A stretch of 64,000 nucleotides of DNA from NCBI GenBank assembly GCA_951217055.1, contig OX578276.1:16413430-16477429 (forward strand), read 5' to 3'. The notes under the pieces were generated by a model. The model was not told the origin of the DNA and made no database searches. It worked only from the letters and a program-made list of their open reading frames with translations. Position 1 is the first letter of the stretch, and each line of letters begins with the position of its first letter. Source of the stretch: Gerris lacustris (taxonomy: Eukaryota; Arthropoda; Insecta; Hemiptera; Gerridae). The translations under genes were made by a program, and so were the position numbers. Positions 50,262 to 61,450 of the stretch are shown one piece after another.

Positions 50262-51380
50262 GGGTGGGCCGAAAAAAAATTATTTTGAATTTGAAAAAGT
50301 CCAACCTCGTAAAACTTGTGTATGCATTAGAAACTATCACACGTAAAATTTTGGCCCGATCGAATGACACTTAGGTGGTGCACTATCGCTTCAAAGTTTT
50401 AAAAAACACTTTTTAAGAAATTTTTGATATTTTAATTTTTTTAAAAATATTTTAGTTATTTTTATTCACTTATTAGCACCTATTAGCCCTTTGCTGGCAT
50501 ATTATTTGATTGCAGGAAGAAAAAAAAAATTAAGACAAGTTAATTATAGATTGAGATAAGTCGGTACATACATATGTGTACCATTGAGTTATTCCAAGGT
50601 ATTATTAGGACCTGCATAACCAGTAGCGACCCTAGGTCAATAGTTCTGGGGGGGCTAAAGCCCCCCCATGTCTTGTGGGTTTAGTATACATTTTAATGTA
50701 CCAGGAAGCAACACGTTTGTATATTATATGTTGTTACAGTCCTTTACGGTGGCAATCCTATGCAGTGGCGTATCCAGTGGCAAAGTCTGGGGGGGGGGGG
50801 GGGGTATTCGTGTACAACTAATAAACAAAAAACATCTCCTCGGCCAAGTAACATAAACTGTGTTTAGAACGGATTCGTTAGAAATGTTATGCTGATGCTT
50901 ACTGCAGTACAATATCTTACTGTAAGTCATGGGCGTCGTCTGCAGTTAAGTAATGAGAGGGGGGGGGGGGATCCGGGGGTACACCCCAGGAAAATTTTTG
51001 AAATATGACCCCTCAAAACATCGCTTTAATGCATTTCTGAGGTGAAATTGATAATTTGAATCCTGGGGGGGCTAATTTGGTTTCTGGGGGGGCTCAAGCC
51101 CCCTTAGCCCCCCCCTAGGATCGCCACTGTGCATAACACTAATTTCTCTATTATCTTTGGAATAACTCAATGGTACACATATGTATGTACCGACTTATCT
51201 CAATCTACAATTAACTTGTTTTAATTTTTTTTCTTCCTGCAATTAAATAATATGCCATCAAAGAGCCAATAGATGCTAATAAGTGAATAAAAATACGTAT
51301 GATAGTTTCTTATGCATACACAAGTTTTACGAGGTTGGACTTTTTCAAATTCAAAATTAATTTTTTTTTTCGGCCCACCC
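50262..51380. mobile_element. Long palindromic MITE (gggtgggct family), copy 2
   Basis: The ends are gggtgggccgaaaaaaaa and ...tttttcggcccaccc, with TA flanks on both sides (50260-50261 and 51381-51382). The body is as in copy 1 at 19295-19983, but the middle is interrupted by a 509-bp hAT element at 50621-51129. Part of the right arm near 51290 is deleted. Confidence 0.9.
50621..51129. mobile_element. hAT-type MITE nested in a palindromic MITE
   Basis: The ends are cagtagcgaccctagg and ...cctaggatcgccactg. Perfect 8-bp duplications tgcataac lie at 50613-50620 and 51130-51137. Inside are long G runs, gggggggctaaagcccccc words and another cagtggcgtatccagtggc, suggesting a further insertion. 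It is noncoding. Confidence 0.9.
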
Positions 51381-51382
51381 TA

Positions 51383-51730
51383 GTATATATGCGCATTGTG
51401 ACTTCTAAATTCGGGAAAGTACTTATTATTTTCCTTGACATAAAATATATATCCTATAAATATACTTATCTTATCCATGTCCATATGGACATTGTCCATG
51501 TAAAATTTGAATGAAAACTATTTCATCTATGCCATCTTTGTAGCTCTGATTAGTCCTGTGGCTATTTCTCTTTATAAAAATTTTGAAACCAAGTGTTCAG
51601 CGTATATTGTTCAGTTGATCAATAAGACCATCAATGATTGGTTGAAAGACCAACGTCCAAAATACGGCTCTGGCATCCACCAATTGCTCAGACCCAAAGA
51701 CCTGAGTTTCATTGGAAACCTACTATAGTC
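51383..51730. other. Sequence without recognised features
   Basis: The small frame at 51507-51728 contains no motif and ends next to a dispersed repeat. Confidence 0.4.
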
Positions 51731-51950
51731 CGTTTTATGGTTTCGTAGATCATCCTGGAAACCCTTATGCCGAGGGTGATGTGTCTGTCTGTCCGTCATA
51801 CTTTGGTTGATATCCCCAGAACCGTTCGCGCTAGAGATGTGAAATTTAAAATACTGGTGTAACTTTTTGACCCATATATAGGAAAAATATAGAGAAGTTA
51901 AACATTTAATATGCGCATGCATAATACGCAAAAATGTGCAAACCTCAAAT

Positions 51951-51982
<32 letters not shown>

Positions 51983-52014
51983 AATTTTGAGTAGTTACCT
52001 CAAGTTTGTACGTT

Positions 52015-52496
52015 ATCAAATGAGGATATCCCTACCGTCAATACTTGCTTGATCTGGAGATCACTGGACCGGTTTCGGCTAAACGCCATCATCAGCAGAG
52101 TCGAAGTCTCTCGTAGCACTCAACACACTTATCGAGTCTACATGAGAGAATGAAGTTGGGAAGGTGGAGGCAGATTCAACCCTTTCGTCTATTGCATCAT
52201 CCCTCTACGCAACCTTCCCTTCATTGCATCATCTTCTTTTTCGCGCACTCTTCCCCTTGTTTTTTCGCCGTCTGTGCACCTGACACCCCCGTCTCACGGG
52301 TATTTCCTCATCCTACTTCTTTTGTATATATATCTTCATCTGCCTCCACCTTCCCAACTTCATTCTCTCATGTAGACTCGATAAGTGTGTTGAGTGCTAC
52401 GAGAGACTTCGACTCTGCTGATGATGGCGTTTAGCCGAAACCGGTCCAGTGATCTCCAGATCAAGCAAGTATTGACGGTAGGGATATCCTCATTTG

Positions 52497-52498
<2 letters not shown>
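52015..52498. mobile_element. Perfect 160-bp inverted repeat in (TA)n DNA
   Basis: The left arm 52015-52174 and right arm 52339-52498 are exact complements over all 160 bases, as far as I can read. A 164-bp unique pyrimidine-rich spacer lies between. (TA)n runs flank both sides. Each arm carries gatgatggcgtttagccg followed by aaaccggtcc. Identical arms imply a very recent origin. The class is uncertain; a Penelope-like element terminus is one possibility. Confidence 0.85.
52418..52446 (+). ncRNA. Hammerhead-ribozyme-like core (tentative)
   Basis: ctgatga, then a possible 3-bp stem (ggc/gcc with loop gttta), then gaaa and accggtc give the order of a hammerhead core. accggt is self-complementary and could form stem III in a dimer, with cleavage expected after the final C. 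One extra U follows ctgatga, and stem I is short (ctg/cag). The complementary copy is at 52067-52095 on the minus strand. Activity is not shown. Confidence 0.3.
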
Positions 52499-52532
<34 letters not shown>

Positions 52533-52680
52533 TTTTTAATTTTCGAGATGGGTATCAAATGAAAGCTGCTGAAGAGTAGATTACAAATACATATATATGA
52601 TGTTTTAGACTCCTGTTCTTTGTACCACCAATATTGCGTTTTTAGCGCCAAAATTTCACAAAAGTGTCCCCCCTCAACCA

Positions 52681-53269
52681 CCGTATAACGGCTAGTCCTT
52701 TAAGTTTCCTATAATAACTTAGCTCTACTTTATTACGATATTTTCGAATTTCATGGTAATTTTTCAGGACAAGGAATTTCAATTACTTTAAACATTTTTC
52801 ATATACATATATTATTTTTTTCCTTCAAAGTTTAACCGTGCCTACCCAAACTCTTGAGCCCCTGGGCTCACGCACAAGGGCCCTGTGTGCCCTGTGGCTC
52901 TATCTAATTAAAAGTAAAAATATTTTCCCTCCACTTAAAAGAACTACATTTTCTTCATAAATTCAAAAAATTGTACCATATTTTTCAATATAAGTAAAGA
53001 ATAGGATTATTTTAACTAGTTTCAATATTAATTAACTGTCGAAGTAAATGATTAGCCTGTATGACCCAGATAGGTATAGACAAAATATAACAATGTTTTT
53101 ATAATTTACTTAGTAATTATAAAATTGAAACTAACTATTTTTATCTCCAGTAGGGAGAAAAAGTTATGATTTTGGATTAGTATAAAGGGACTAAAGTAAG
53201 TCATTTCTTCCCTGAACTCTAAAAGTAGGGAGAAAAAGTAAAACCAGGAGAAAAAGAAGGATTGCCAAC
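52681..53269. other. Sequence without recognised features
   Basis: AT-rich; no supported gene or repeat. Confidence 0.45.
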
Positions 53270-53870
53270 TTAATTATTTTTGAACGAGCGCAGTGAGTAC
53301 TTCATTTCAGAGACTTGGGACTTGAAAAGTTTGTGTGTCTGTTTGTCTAACGATAACTGGAGTAAAAATTGATCAATTTCAACGAAATTTGGCACATATA
53401 TGCATCTCAGCATTTGTAAGTGTATAGTTTTTGGAAATTCCGCACTAAATATTTTCAAGATGGCGCCCAATATTGCGGACGACTAAAAAAAAAAGTTTTA
53501 GTCAGTATTATGTATTATACATCGTTTTAAAGGTCTTTAAGAGAAGAAAAATAATATGTAACTAATAAAATTTCACAGTTCATATTTTCATGATGGCGGC
53601 CAATATGGCGAACGACTAAACAAAAAGTTTTTAGTCAGTATGACAATGTTATACATCAATTTAAAGCTCTTGAAGTCTAGGAAAGGAATATCTAACTATT
53701 TAAATTTCAAACATAATAGTTTCAAAATGGCGGCCAATTTAACGAAAACTAAAAAAAGTTTTAGTCTCCATGACATGTTATAAATCGTTTAAAGGTATTT
53801 TAAAGGCTACAGATTATGTACAACTACTGTATAAAAAGGCGAGCACTGCGAGCATGTATTAATTTTATTA
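53270..53870. repeat. Dispersed repeat with gatggcggccaatatgg units, copy 3
   Basis: Three units of about 120-130 bp, each with atggcg(g/c)ccaat, gactaaa, a gttttagtc stretch and a ttaaaggt(c/a)tt stretch, follow a head with gaaatttggcacatatatgc. It is related to 38071-39070 and noncoding. Confidence 0.8.
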
Positions 53871-54094
53871 AATAATAATTATTCATAAATCCTTTTTAAG
53901 CAGGCTAAGTTGTAACACTAACAGAATAAAGATAATTATGTTAGAAATACTTATTTATCGAGTTAAAATCACAGAACATGAAGCAAAATAATTAAATAAT
54001 TGGTCATACGCAGAGTAATATAATATATATAATAAGTGTTTAAGATTAATGAAACAATAATTGAAGCGAGCTTCTTACATTCAACGACATATGC

Positions 54095-54129
<35 letters not shown>

Positions 54130-54949
54130 GTGTAACGTTTACGTGTCCGACGATAACGTTATGACATCATGATAAACAAATTTCAATATTCAGTATTTTA
54201 TTGCAATATGCTCGCTTCAATGATAGAGCCACGCGATGCCTAGTATTTAAATAGTTAATAAGTAAACCAAAGTGATGAATTAATAAATAAAGAATTAAAT
54301 AAATTGTTAATGGCCACTATAAAATCTTAAACGTAAGAAATATATCATGGAATTAGAGATATATATCAGAGCCCCAATTGTCAATCACAAGGAACACATT
54401 CAATCTAATTTTACTACGTTTTTATTAGCTTGCTTTCTTGTTTGTTTGTTTGTTTGTCCAGTACAAATCTTGCAATCGATTTTTAACTAACTTCCCGAGT
54501 AGCTAGACATTTTAAACTTTTAGAATAGCTCAAAACACGATGACAATGCATTATTTTAATACTTTTATCCATCTTTCAGCAGAATTAAATTCGTTTTCAG
54601 CTAATTTTGCTGAATAGAAAGTTAGATCGGAAAAAAGCCGCATGTTATTTTAATTTGTTTTGACATATCCCATATTTACAATCTTCATTTTTACGGGTTT
54701 CAAATTTATGATTTATATATCAGAAAATTTAAAAACGTGGTATATAAAAAGTTCTTTTTATCTTGTAATTATTAGTAAATAATGAATATTTAACTATATT
54801 GTTTTATACTTGGTAAGATAGTTAGATTGAATGACAACTAGGCCTATTGAGAGTAAAGTATAATATTGCTAGGTAGTCAAGGCCGGAATTCCTAGAGGGG
54901 ACTCTGCCTGGAGGACCATTATTCTTTTTAGAGTTTTTGTAGATACTTC
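53871..54949. other. Sequence with a (TCTG)n microsatellite
   Basis: About nine tctg units lie at 54096-54130. The rest is AT-rich without supported features. Confidence 0.6.
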
Positions 54950-55260
54950 TCAAACCCCTTATGCCGAGAGTGATGTGTCCGTCTGCCCGTCCCTCTTTGG
55001 TTCATAGGGCCCGAACCGTTTAAGCTAAAGTGCTGAAATTTGAAACACTGGTGCAACTTTTTGACCCAACCACAGGAAAAATATACAGAAGTTAAAAATT
55101 AAATGTGCGCATACGCAATCCGCAAAAATGTGGTAGACTCAAAAAATTGTATATCTTTTAATTTTCGAGGTGGGTATCAAATGAAAGCTGCTGAAGAGTA
55201 GGATACAAATATACGAGGATATATGCTTTTTTAAATGTTGCAATTTTTATTGTTTTTTTT
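54950..55260. repeat. Dispersed repeat (ccttatgccgag family), uninterrupted copy
   Basis: It has ccttatgccgagagtgatgt, caactttttgacccaaccac, atgtgcgcatacgcaatccg and gggtatcaaatgaaagctgc in order, matching the split copy at 51750-52680. Confidence 0.8.
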
Positions 55261-55324
55261 TTTAAGTCAAAATACATTTATTTTCTTATATATATATTAT
55301 ATACATTTCTTATAATATTATATA

Positions 55325-55630
55325 CATTATTTTACATGCTATTTTCTCAGGAACTTGATTTTTCTCAGGAAAATGGCTTATATTGTTAGATTCGTATTTA
55401 AATAGACTACACGAGAGATTGAACTGTATTTTATCACGTTTTTTGGGGGGTAGTGCCCCCCAAATTTGTAGCTAAAATTCATTTCTCGATTCCACCTGGG
55501 GGTATGATTTTTCTGAACATGTATACCACTTTGTTGGACTCAGGGAATCTCAAAACGTGTAAATCCATCAAAATATTAAAATCGAATTTTGGCGCCATCA
55601 CAATACTTTCTCTTTATATGAGAAAGTAAA
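55325..55630. repeat. Dispersed repeat ending in a hairpin, copy 2
   Basis: Matches 5810-6080 in gtagtgccccccaaatttg, cattctcgattccacc-like words, ctcaaaacgtgtaaatccat and the terminal tactttctctttatatgaga hairpin. Confidence 0.8.
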
Positions 55631-57185
55631 AATGTTTCTCACTATTAATTGTTTTTTTTTCTTAAGATAAATGAATGCAGAAACCATTATTTTAGTTTTT
55701 ACATGAAATGATTCTATTCAAAATAAAAACTTACAAAAACATTCAATAAACTTTTATTGAAAAAGTTTTAATAATTTAATTTTTTCTTAAAAAGGCGGAG
55801 CCATACAATATATATGATAGGGTATATTCTCTGGCTAAGTGTTCTACAAAGTTTTAGATTCTATAAACTCCTCGCAAAACCTAATAATCTATACATAATT
55901 ATAATTTTCTGCGTTTAGAACCTAGAAGTTACTCCGAAAGTACTGTAGCCACATAACCAATGAGCCCGTCTCAAGTCGGCTGGAATATGGGCTGGGTTGG
56001 TCTTTCTGCTCAAAGAAACAATATTTGGACGCCACCCCATTCAATTCCAAGAAGCCTGAGTTCTCTGGGGAATGGGGAATGCCAGAGAACTTATTGGGTA
56101 GGAAATAAATAAAGAAATAAATCTGGTTTATGGAGAAGAGTAATAGAGTGAGAACCACTCAGTTTTATTAATAGGTACACTGCCCAGTGTACATCCAAAC
56201 CTAGTAAAAACTTAAAAAAAAAATTTATGTCTCCTGCTCCACAGAGCCTAAAGGTATTTACACAAAAATTCAAATAAAAAAAGTTTCCTAATAAACATAC
56301 AAAAAAGTCATATAGTGGTTTGACTGTGTACACCTTGGGATCCCATTACATTCATCCTAAGAGCAGTTCTCTGATCGAGTAATTTGTTAATATTATTTAC
56401 TGTGCTATATATTGTTATACTGGGCTATGATAGATAAATATAGGTACTGTAAAATATAAAGGTAATGAAGGTATATAGAAGGTAGATAAGGTGGGCTAGA
56501 GGCGAATGTAGGGAGGTTGAAGTGTAGAAGGTGGAGAGCCTTCCGGGTGAGGGGAAGGGGGTCTACGTTGTCCCAACTTTGGCAACGATGAGATCCCAAT
56601 ACAAAATTTCGACACCTGCTTGAATGTAGTGGAGAATCTTGGGGTTACTTCAGGTAACGGAGTCCAAAAGCAGGTTAAGTAGTTGGTTCAGACTACTGGA
56701 GAAGCATCGCCTGGCACCAGGAAAATCCACCCACAGGGGTGATCAGCTTCCTATCAATCCTTTTCTTAAAAGAAAAGCTGCCTAACCAATGAACTTAACT
56801 TTAACACCTTTTTAACTTTCACATAACTTGCCCTACATCCGGCAACCACGAGAATTCTCCAACCAACACAGTGTTACCCAACAAAAGACCAAAAAGAAAA
56901 AAAACCTAAAAGAAAATAACTAAATGAAAAGAAACTAATTAACGACTGCTCTGAAATCAAAATAAATAAGGGCAACTATCGTGGATGAAAGGTGAAACGG
57001 ATTTTTCGAATATATGTATTTAAATTTTACTTATTAAATCAGACAAATCAAAATGTCAAGACCTCCAGGGAAACAAAAAAAAATTAGAAAGTAAATCCAA
57101 CCCATTCTAAAATAAAAATGATAATGATAATGAAGAAAAGACAAATAATATTTAAATAAACTTCTAATTCATCCCTTAATTTTCA
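55631..57185. other. Sequence without recognised features
   Basis: Mixed composition with a few GC-richer patches (55960-56090, 56500-56620). Small frames here show no motif. No repeat partner is found in the window. Confidence 0.4.
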
Positions 57186-57189
57186 TAAC

Positions 57190-57900
57190 AAATTTTTTCT
57201 TTGGCCCATCAGACTGCACATTTTGCATATTTTTCTATATTTTTAGTAAGAGCGGGAATATAGTTTTAAGGGGGGGACACGCAAAATTTCGATGTTTTTT
57301 GACAAAATGGCGCCGAAAATTGAACACTTTCCCTAAGTGATATATATTTGTAATCTACTCTTCAATACCTTTCATTTGATACCCCACCCAAAATTTAAAA
57401 AAAATATTTATTTTCGTGTGACATGAATTATCCGCCATCTTGGCTTCCCAGTAAATCAGATCAAATTGCTAATCTTATTTTTTCTATGGCCCACCAGACC
57501 ACACATTTTGCATATTTTTCTATATTTTTAGTATGAGCGGAAATACGAGTTTAGGGGGGGGGGGGGACACGCAAAATTTCGCAAAAAGTTTTTTGACAAA
57601 ATGGCGCCGAAAATTGAACACTTTCCCTAAGTGATATATATATTTGTAATCTACTCTTTAATACCTTTCATTTGATACCCCACTTAAAATTAAAAAAAAC
57701 AATTTTTTTTGCATGACGTGAGTTATCCGCCATTTTGGATTTGAACAGCTGATAATTTTGAGTTCGCTATATTTTTCCTGTGTGCGCGTCAAAACGATCT
57801 TTAATATTGGAAAGTTTCACGTTTCTATCTCTTTTTATTCAAAAGTTATTGGAACCGTACAGAGTGACAGACAGACAGACACATGAACGAAACTATAAGG
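57190..57900. repeat. Tandem pair of the ccttatgccgag-family repeat, reversed
   Basis: Two units of about 290 bp each carry cacattttgcatatttttct, gggggacacgcaaaatttcg, aaaatggcgccgaaaattga and tacctttcatttgatacccc. They are in the reverse orientation to 54950-55260. The second unit ends in gacagacagacacatgaacg. Confidence 0.75.
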
Positions 57901-57989
57901 GTTTCTTTTTTTGGTTTTACCAACGAAACCCTAAAAAACAATGTCAAATAGTTTTTTTGTAAAAAGAAAAAAACTATTTTTAACGGTCG

Positions 57990-58153
57990 GCTGAATCCAA
58001 GATTTATTTAATAAATGCCCATATAAATCCAAGATTTATTTAATTTAAATGCCCATATAAATCCAAGATTTATTTAATTTAAATGCCCATATAAATCCAA
58101 GATTTATTTAATTTAAATGCCCATTTAAATCCAAGATTTATTTAATTTAAATG
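57990..58153. repeat. 34-bp tandem repeat, five units
   Basis: Units of aaatccaagatttatttaat followed by ttaaatgcccatat start at steps of 32, 34, 34 and 34 bp (ccaag at 57997, 58029, 58063, 58097 and 58131). They are almost identical. Confidence 0.9.
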
Positions 58154-58557
58154 GGTACCATCTTGAAACGTCCGATCATGCTGATGGTTAATGAACTCTC
58201 TGATTTGTTGTATGGGTAGGACAAAAGTAATGTCATAATGTGAATTGTCATGTTGTTAAAAATGAAAAAAATTAGGCTTTGCTTCTACGTAAAATTTTAT
58301 TGAAGGTGTAAAATTGATGACATAAAGTTGATAAAATGATATCGGTGAAATGACCACCTCCTGAGTTGATATTCTCGATCCAACTAGCAATTCGGGGCCG
58401 GCCACTTCTTGCGACACCTTCAGTGGACACAGTTTGCACGAGACGCTCAGCCAAAAACTTAATAGTTCAAGTCAAGCACATGGTGCAAGACGACGACGAA
58501 ATTCACGCTACATTAACACGTAACAGACCGGAAATTGGTCAAATAAGCAGTAACAAT
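58154..58557. other. Sequence without recognised features
   Basis: Small opposing frames (58272-58454 and 58366-58575) lack motifs. The plus-strand one overlaps the start of the next inverted repeat. Confidence 0.4.
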
Positions 58558-58914
58558 TACTATATGTTTCCATGAGTTTTCAAAACCATTTTGAAATCTG
58601 TTTTGGTTTCAAACCCAAATTGTTACCATGAGTAGTTTCCAAAACAGTTGTCACATGTCACAACATTTTTGAAAACTATAAACTCCCAGACTAATTAAAG
58701 TTAAGTCAGGTTATTAGTTATTACATCACTGTTCATCATACCTACTGCGCATGTCACAATTCTATACCCGTTTCCATGCTATTTTTTCAATACAGTTTCA
58801 ATACAAAACTAAAAATTTGCTGTTGTGACCGTGAACTCAATACGTTTTGAAATTACCGTTTCCATGGGGTTTTGAATACCAAAAACGTTTTGAAAACTCA
58901 TGGAAACGTAGTAA
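58558..58914. mobile_element. Inverted-repeat MITE with gtttccatgagttttcaaaa ends
   Basis: The left end tatgtttccatgagttttca pairs with the right end ...tgaaaactcatggaaacgta. The inside is a series of mirrored gttttgaaa/tttcaaaac words. It is about 357 bp and noncoding. Flanking TTA and TAA are seen but do not form a clear direct repeat. Confidence 0.75.
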
Positions 58915-59340
58915 ATAATTTCGCGTTCTTGTGTGTATCTTTTAATTGCTTGCTGACAACTAATTCTATATCTGTCTACAACATAAATGCCAACACAAAT
59001 TGACATTTGACGCCATTTGCAAAAATTACAGCTCATTTATATTATGACATAACGTTTATCCCAGCATGTTATTACTTGGCATTATATATTATACTTGGCA
59101 ATTTTATTTATTATAAATTGCATATCTATTGATAAAAAGGGATAGTTGGTGAAGAGAAAAGAGTCAGCAATGCTGAAAGAAAGTGGGATAGTGTAAAAGG
59201 ACTAATACAAAATGGTGTGGCGTAACGTTGCAAGTAGATTGCCTTGTGTGAAAGAGGAAGGTTTAGTTATTTGTTTTGTTGTTCGTTATTTTTATTAGTA
59301 GGGTAACCCTGTTTGTAACCTTTTTTTATTATATTGCAAG
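58915..59340. other. Sequence without recognised features
   Basis: AT-rich, no supported features. Confidence 0.45.
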
Positions 59341-59484
59341 CCCTATCCAACTAGCCAGGGTAGGGATGTACCATCGTTTGCGATAGTGCTACAAATGTCC
59401 TAAAGTGGAACTAACGCTGGGTAAACAAACTCAACCGCCTTTCTTCTGGCTTGTTACCTAATTTACATAACTCTTAACATGATG

Positions 59485-59705
59485 TCTAATAGCAGAGGTG
59501 TCTAAAGCACAGGTTTCAAAATTGGAGGGGCACAGGTTCGAATTCCATCTAAGTAGAACTCATAGAAGTAACGACGTTCGGCACCCAAAAACTAAAAACA
59601 GTCTCCGAAAAAAGTCGAATTTCACTCGGGAATCATCGGGTCCGCTCTACAGTCTACCTCTACCACTACACTTGCTCCTCTACAACTTGAAACACGCACT
59701 CTTTT
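59485..59705 (+). mobile_element. Possible SINE with tRNA-like promoter
   Basis: agcagaggtgtctaaagcac followed about 40 nt later by caggttcgaattcc gives an A-box-like and a B-box-like sequence at tRNA spacing with a long variable part. A pyrimidine-rich body follows. No target duplication is identified. Confidence 0.4.
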
Positions 59706-60819
59706 AACCCCCTTTACTCTACCCTTTACTTGTACATACGTCATTTAACAAGATAATGTGTTAAAAGATTGCTTATTATGTGGAACAATAATTTGTAAAT
59801 TGCATTGTCTTTACTATCTAGTCCTCTTTAATTATTATGAACCAACATAAAGCCTTAAATAACTAATTTAACTTTTATAAAATTAATAATAATTAGATCG
59901 CTTTTATTAGATATTTTAAAGCATATTCCATGTTATGCACTACATTATTATTAACACATATTTCATATTGCCAATTATTAATATAATGTTTATGAATATG
60001 ATAAATAATAAACTGAATACCCTACATATTTAACATATAATTTATTATGTATGTACATATTTAATTTAAAAAATGCTTGCATACGAGTCTGCAAGACAGT
60101 GAGACATTTTCATGTTTTCACTCTGCGTAAACTACCAACATAAAATGAAATATAAAAGGTAATTTATTCAAGTAATTGATAAAAGTAGATGGAAGATAAT
60201 TTTTATTCTTATCTCCACACCGGCACTGCCACGGCTTGATTATAAACGACTGAATTCAAAGGCGCCGGCCTGCCTTCTACGAATTGTTAATATGCCTTCA
60301 TACTAGGTAGGCCGAGAGGGCTGAGAGTTGATGGCAACCTCCTGTACTTTCCTAACTCCCTGTCACACGTATAAATCTTTTCGACTTTCTTCGGCCCTAC
60401 GAAGAAGAACTACAGCTGGAGACTGGATTACAGACCTCATATACCATTCTAACTCCCTGATATACATTTCTGAGTCTTTAAGCTAAAAGTAACGTACCTT
60501 TTTTGACTTATGTTCCATAGCCTAAACATGAAAATGTCAAAAATTGTTATGTTGCAAAAATCAAACCAACCTCCTTCAATTATAATAATGCTCAGATTAT
60601 GTTCTAGGTTTTATAATTTTCTACGTAAATATATTAAAGTGATGACTGGACTGGTGTAGACAACCCTAACCTATAATTTTTTTAATTTAAATTAATTGTT
60701 AAGAAATGGTTAATTTGACCACCTGTGGATCATGTTATGATAATAATATTTATTAAGACCATTAAAAGAAAAGGGATTTTAATAATAATTATTATGTAAT
60801 GTTTATATTTCTCATTTAT
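59706..60819. other. Sequence without recognised features
   Basis: AT-rich except for a GC-richer patch near 60215-60440. No gene or repeat is supported. Confidence 0.45.
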
Positions 60820-60918
60820 TAAGTTTTTCGTAGTATTCATACTACGGAAAGTTTAAATTTTAAATGAAATCAAATTATAATTATTATTAACAATGGGAAT
60901 TAGACAGAGAAAATAGAC

Positions 60919-60997
60919 TCCAGCACCGGGACTCGAACCGCGGCCCTTTATATTTCCATTTCCGTTACAGTGCTCTGACCAACTAAGCTATACTGGG
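60919..60997 (-). pseudogene. tRNA-like unit, copy 2 left
   Basis: 79 nt on the minus strand. The D arm is gcttagttggtcagagc and the T loop contains ttcgagt. An insertion of about 6 nt in the anticodon arm (ggaaatggaaata) breaks the usual fold. Confidence 0.65.
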
Positions 60998-61340
60998 GGA
61001 CAATTTTCCTCTGTCTAATAACGATATCTAGTCCCGAATTAAGCTTTCAATTTACTCCAAATCTAGAAGTCGAAAATTACGACAATAGAACTAGACCGAG
61101 AATTAACGCTTATAATTATAAAGTACCCGATTAGTACCTGTACCTTGTAAAATCAATTAGAAATTCATTTTTTAAGTTTTTGGTAGTATTCATACTACGG
61201 AAAAAAAATTATAAATTATTATTAACAATGGGAATTATCTCGGTCTCGTTCTATTGTTGTAAATTTCGACTTCTAGATTTGTAGAAAATTGAAAGCTTAA
61301 TTTCGGGACTAGATATCGTTATAGACAGAGGAAATTATTC

Positions 61341-61413
61341 TCCAGTATAGCTTAGTTGGTCAGAGCACTGTAACGGAAATATAGAGGCCCGTGGTTCAAG
61401 TCCCGGTGCTGGA
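61341..61413 (+). pseudogene. tRNA-like unit, copy 2 right (best preserved)
   Basis: 73 nt. Acceptor tccagta/tgctgga pairs at all seven positions (one wobble), the D arm is gcttagttggtcagagc, anticodon stem ctgta/tatag encloses loop acggaaa, the variable loop is short, and the T loop is ttcaagt with two T-stem mismatches. The position before the GGA triplet is C instead of the invariant U, which argues against a working tRNA. Confidence 0.7.
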
Positions 61414-61450
61414 GTCTATTTTTCTCTGTTTAATTCCCATTGTTAATAAT

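Larger units (their letters stand above)
51750..52680. repeat. Dispersed repeat (ccttatgccgag family) split by an inverted repeat
   Basis: ccttatgccgagggtgatgt, then aactttttgacccatatata and atgcgcatgcataatacgca at the left continue after the inserted block as gatgggtatcaaatgaaagc, tgctgaagagtagattacaa. The same order is uninterrupted at 54950-55230, which shows that about 51955-52540 is an insertion or expansion. Confidence 0.8.
60820..61450. repeat. Palindromic repeat bounded by tRNA-like units, copy 2
   Basis: The architecture is the same as at 32740-33300: outward-facing tRNA-like units (60919-60997 and 61341-61413), inner arms tagtcccgaattaagctttc and its complement, and acaatagaactagaccgag-like stretches. 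The hairpin gtagtattcatactac occurs at the left end (about 60829) and again inside near 61185, so an end appears to have been inserted or duplicated in the middle. Confidence 0.85.
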
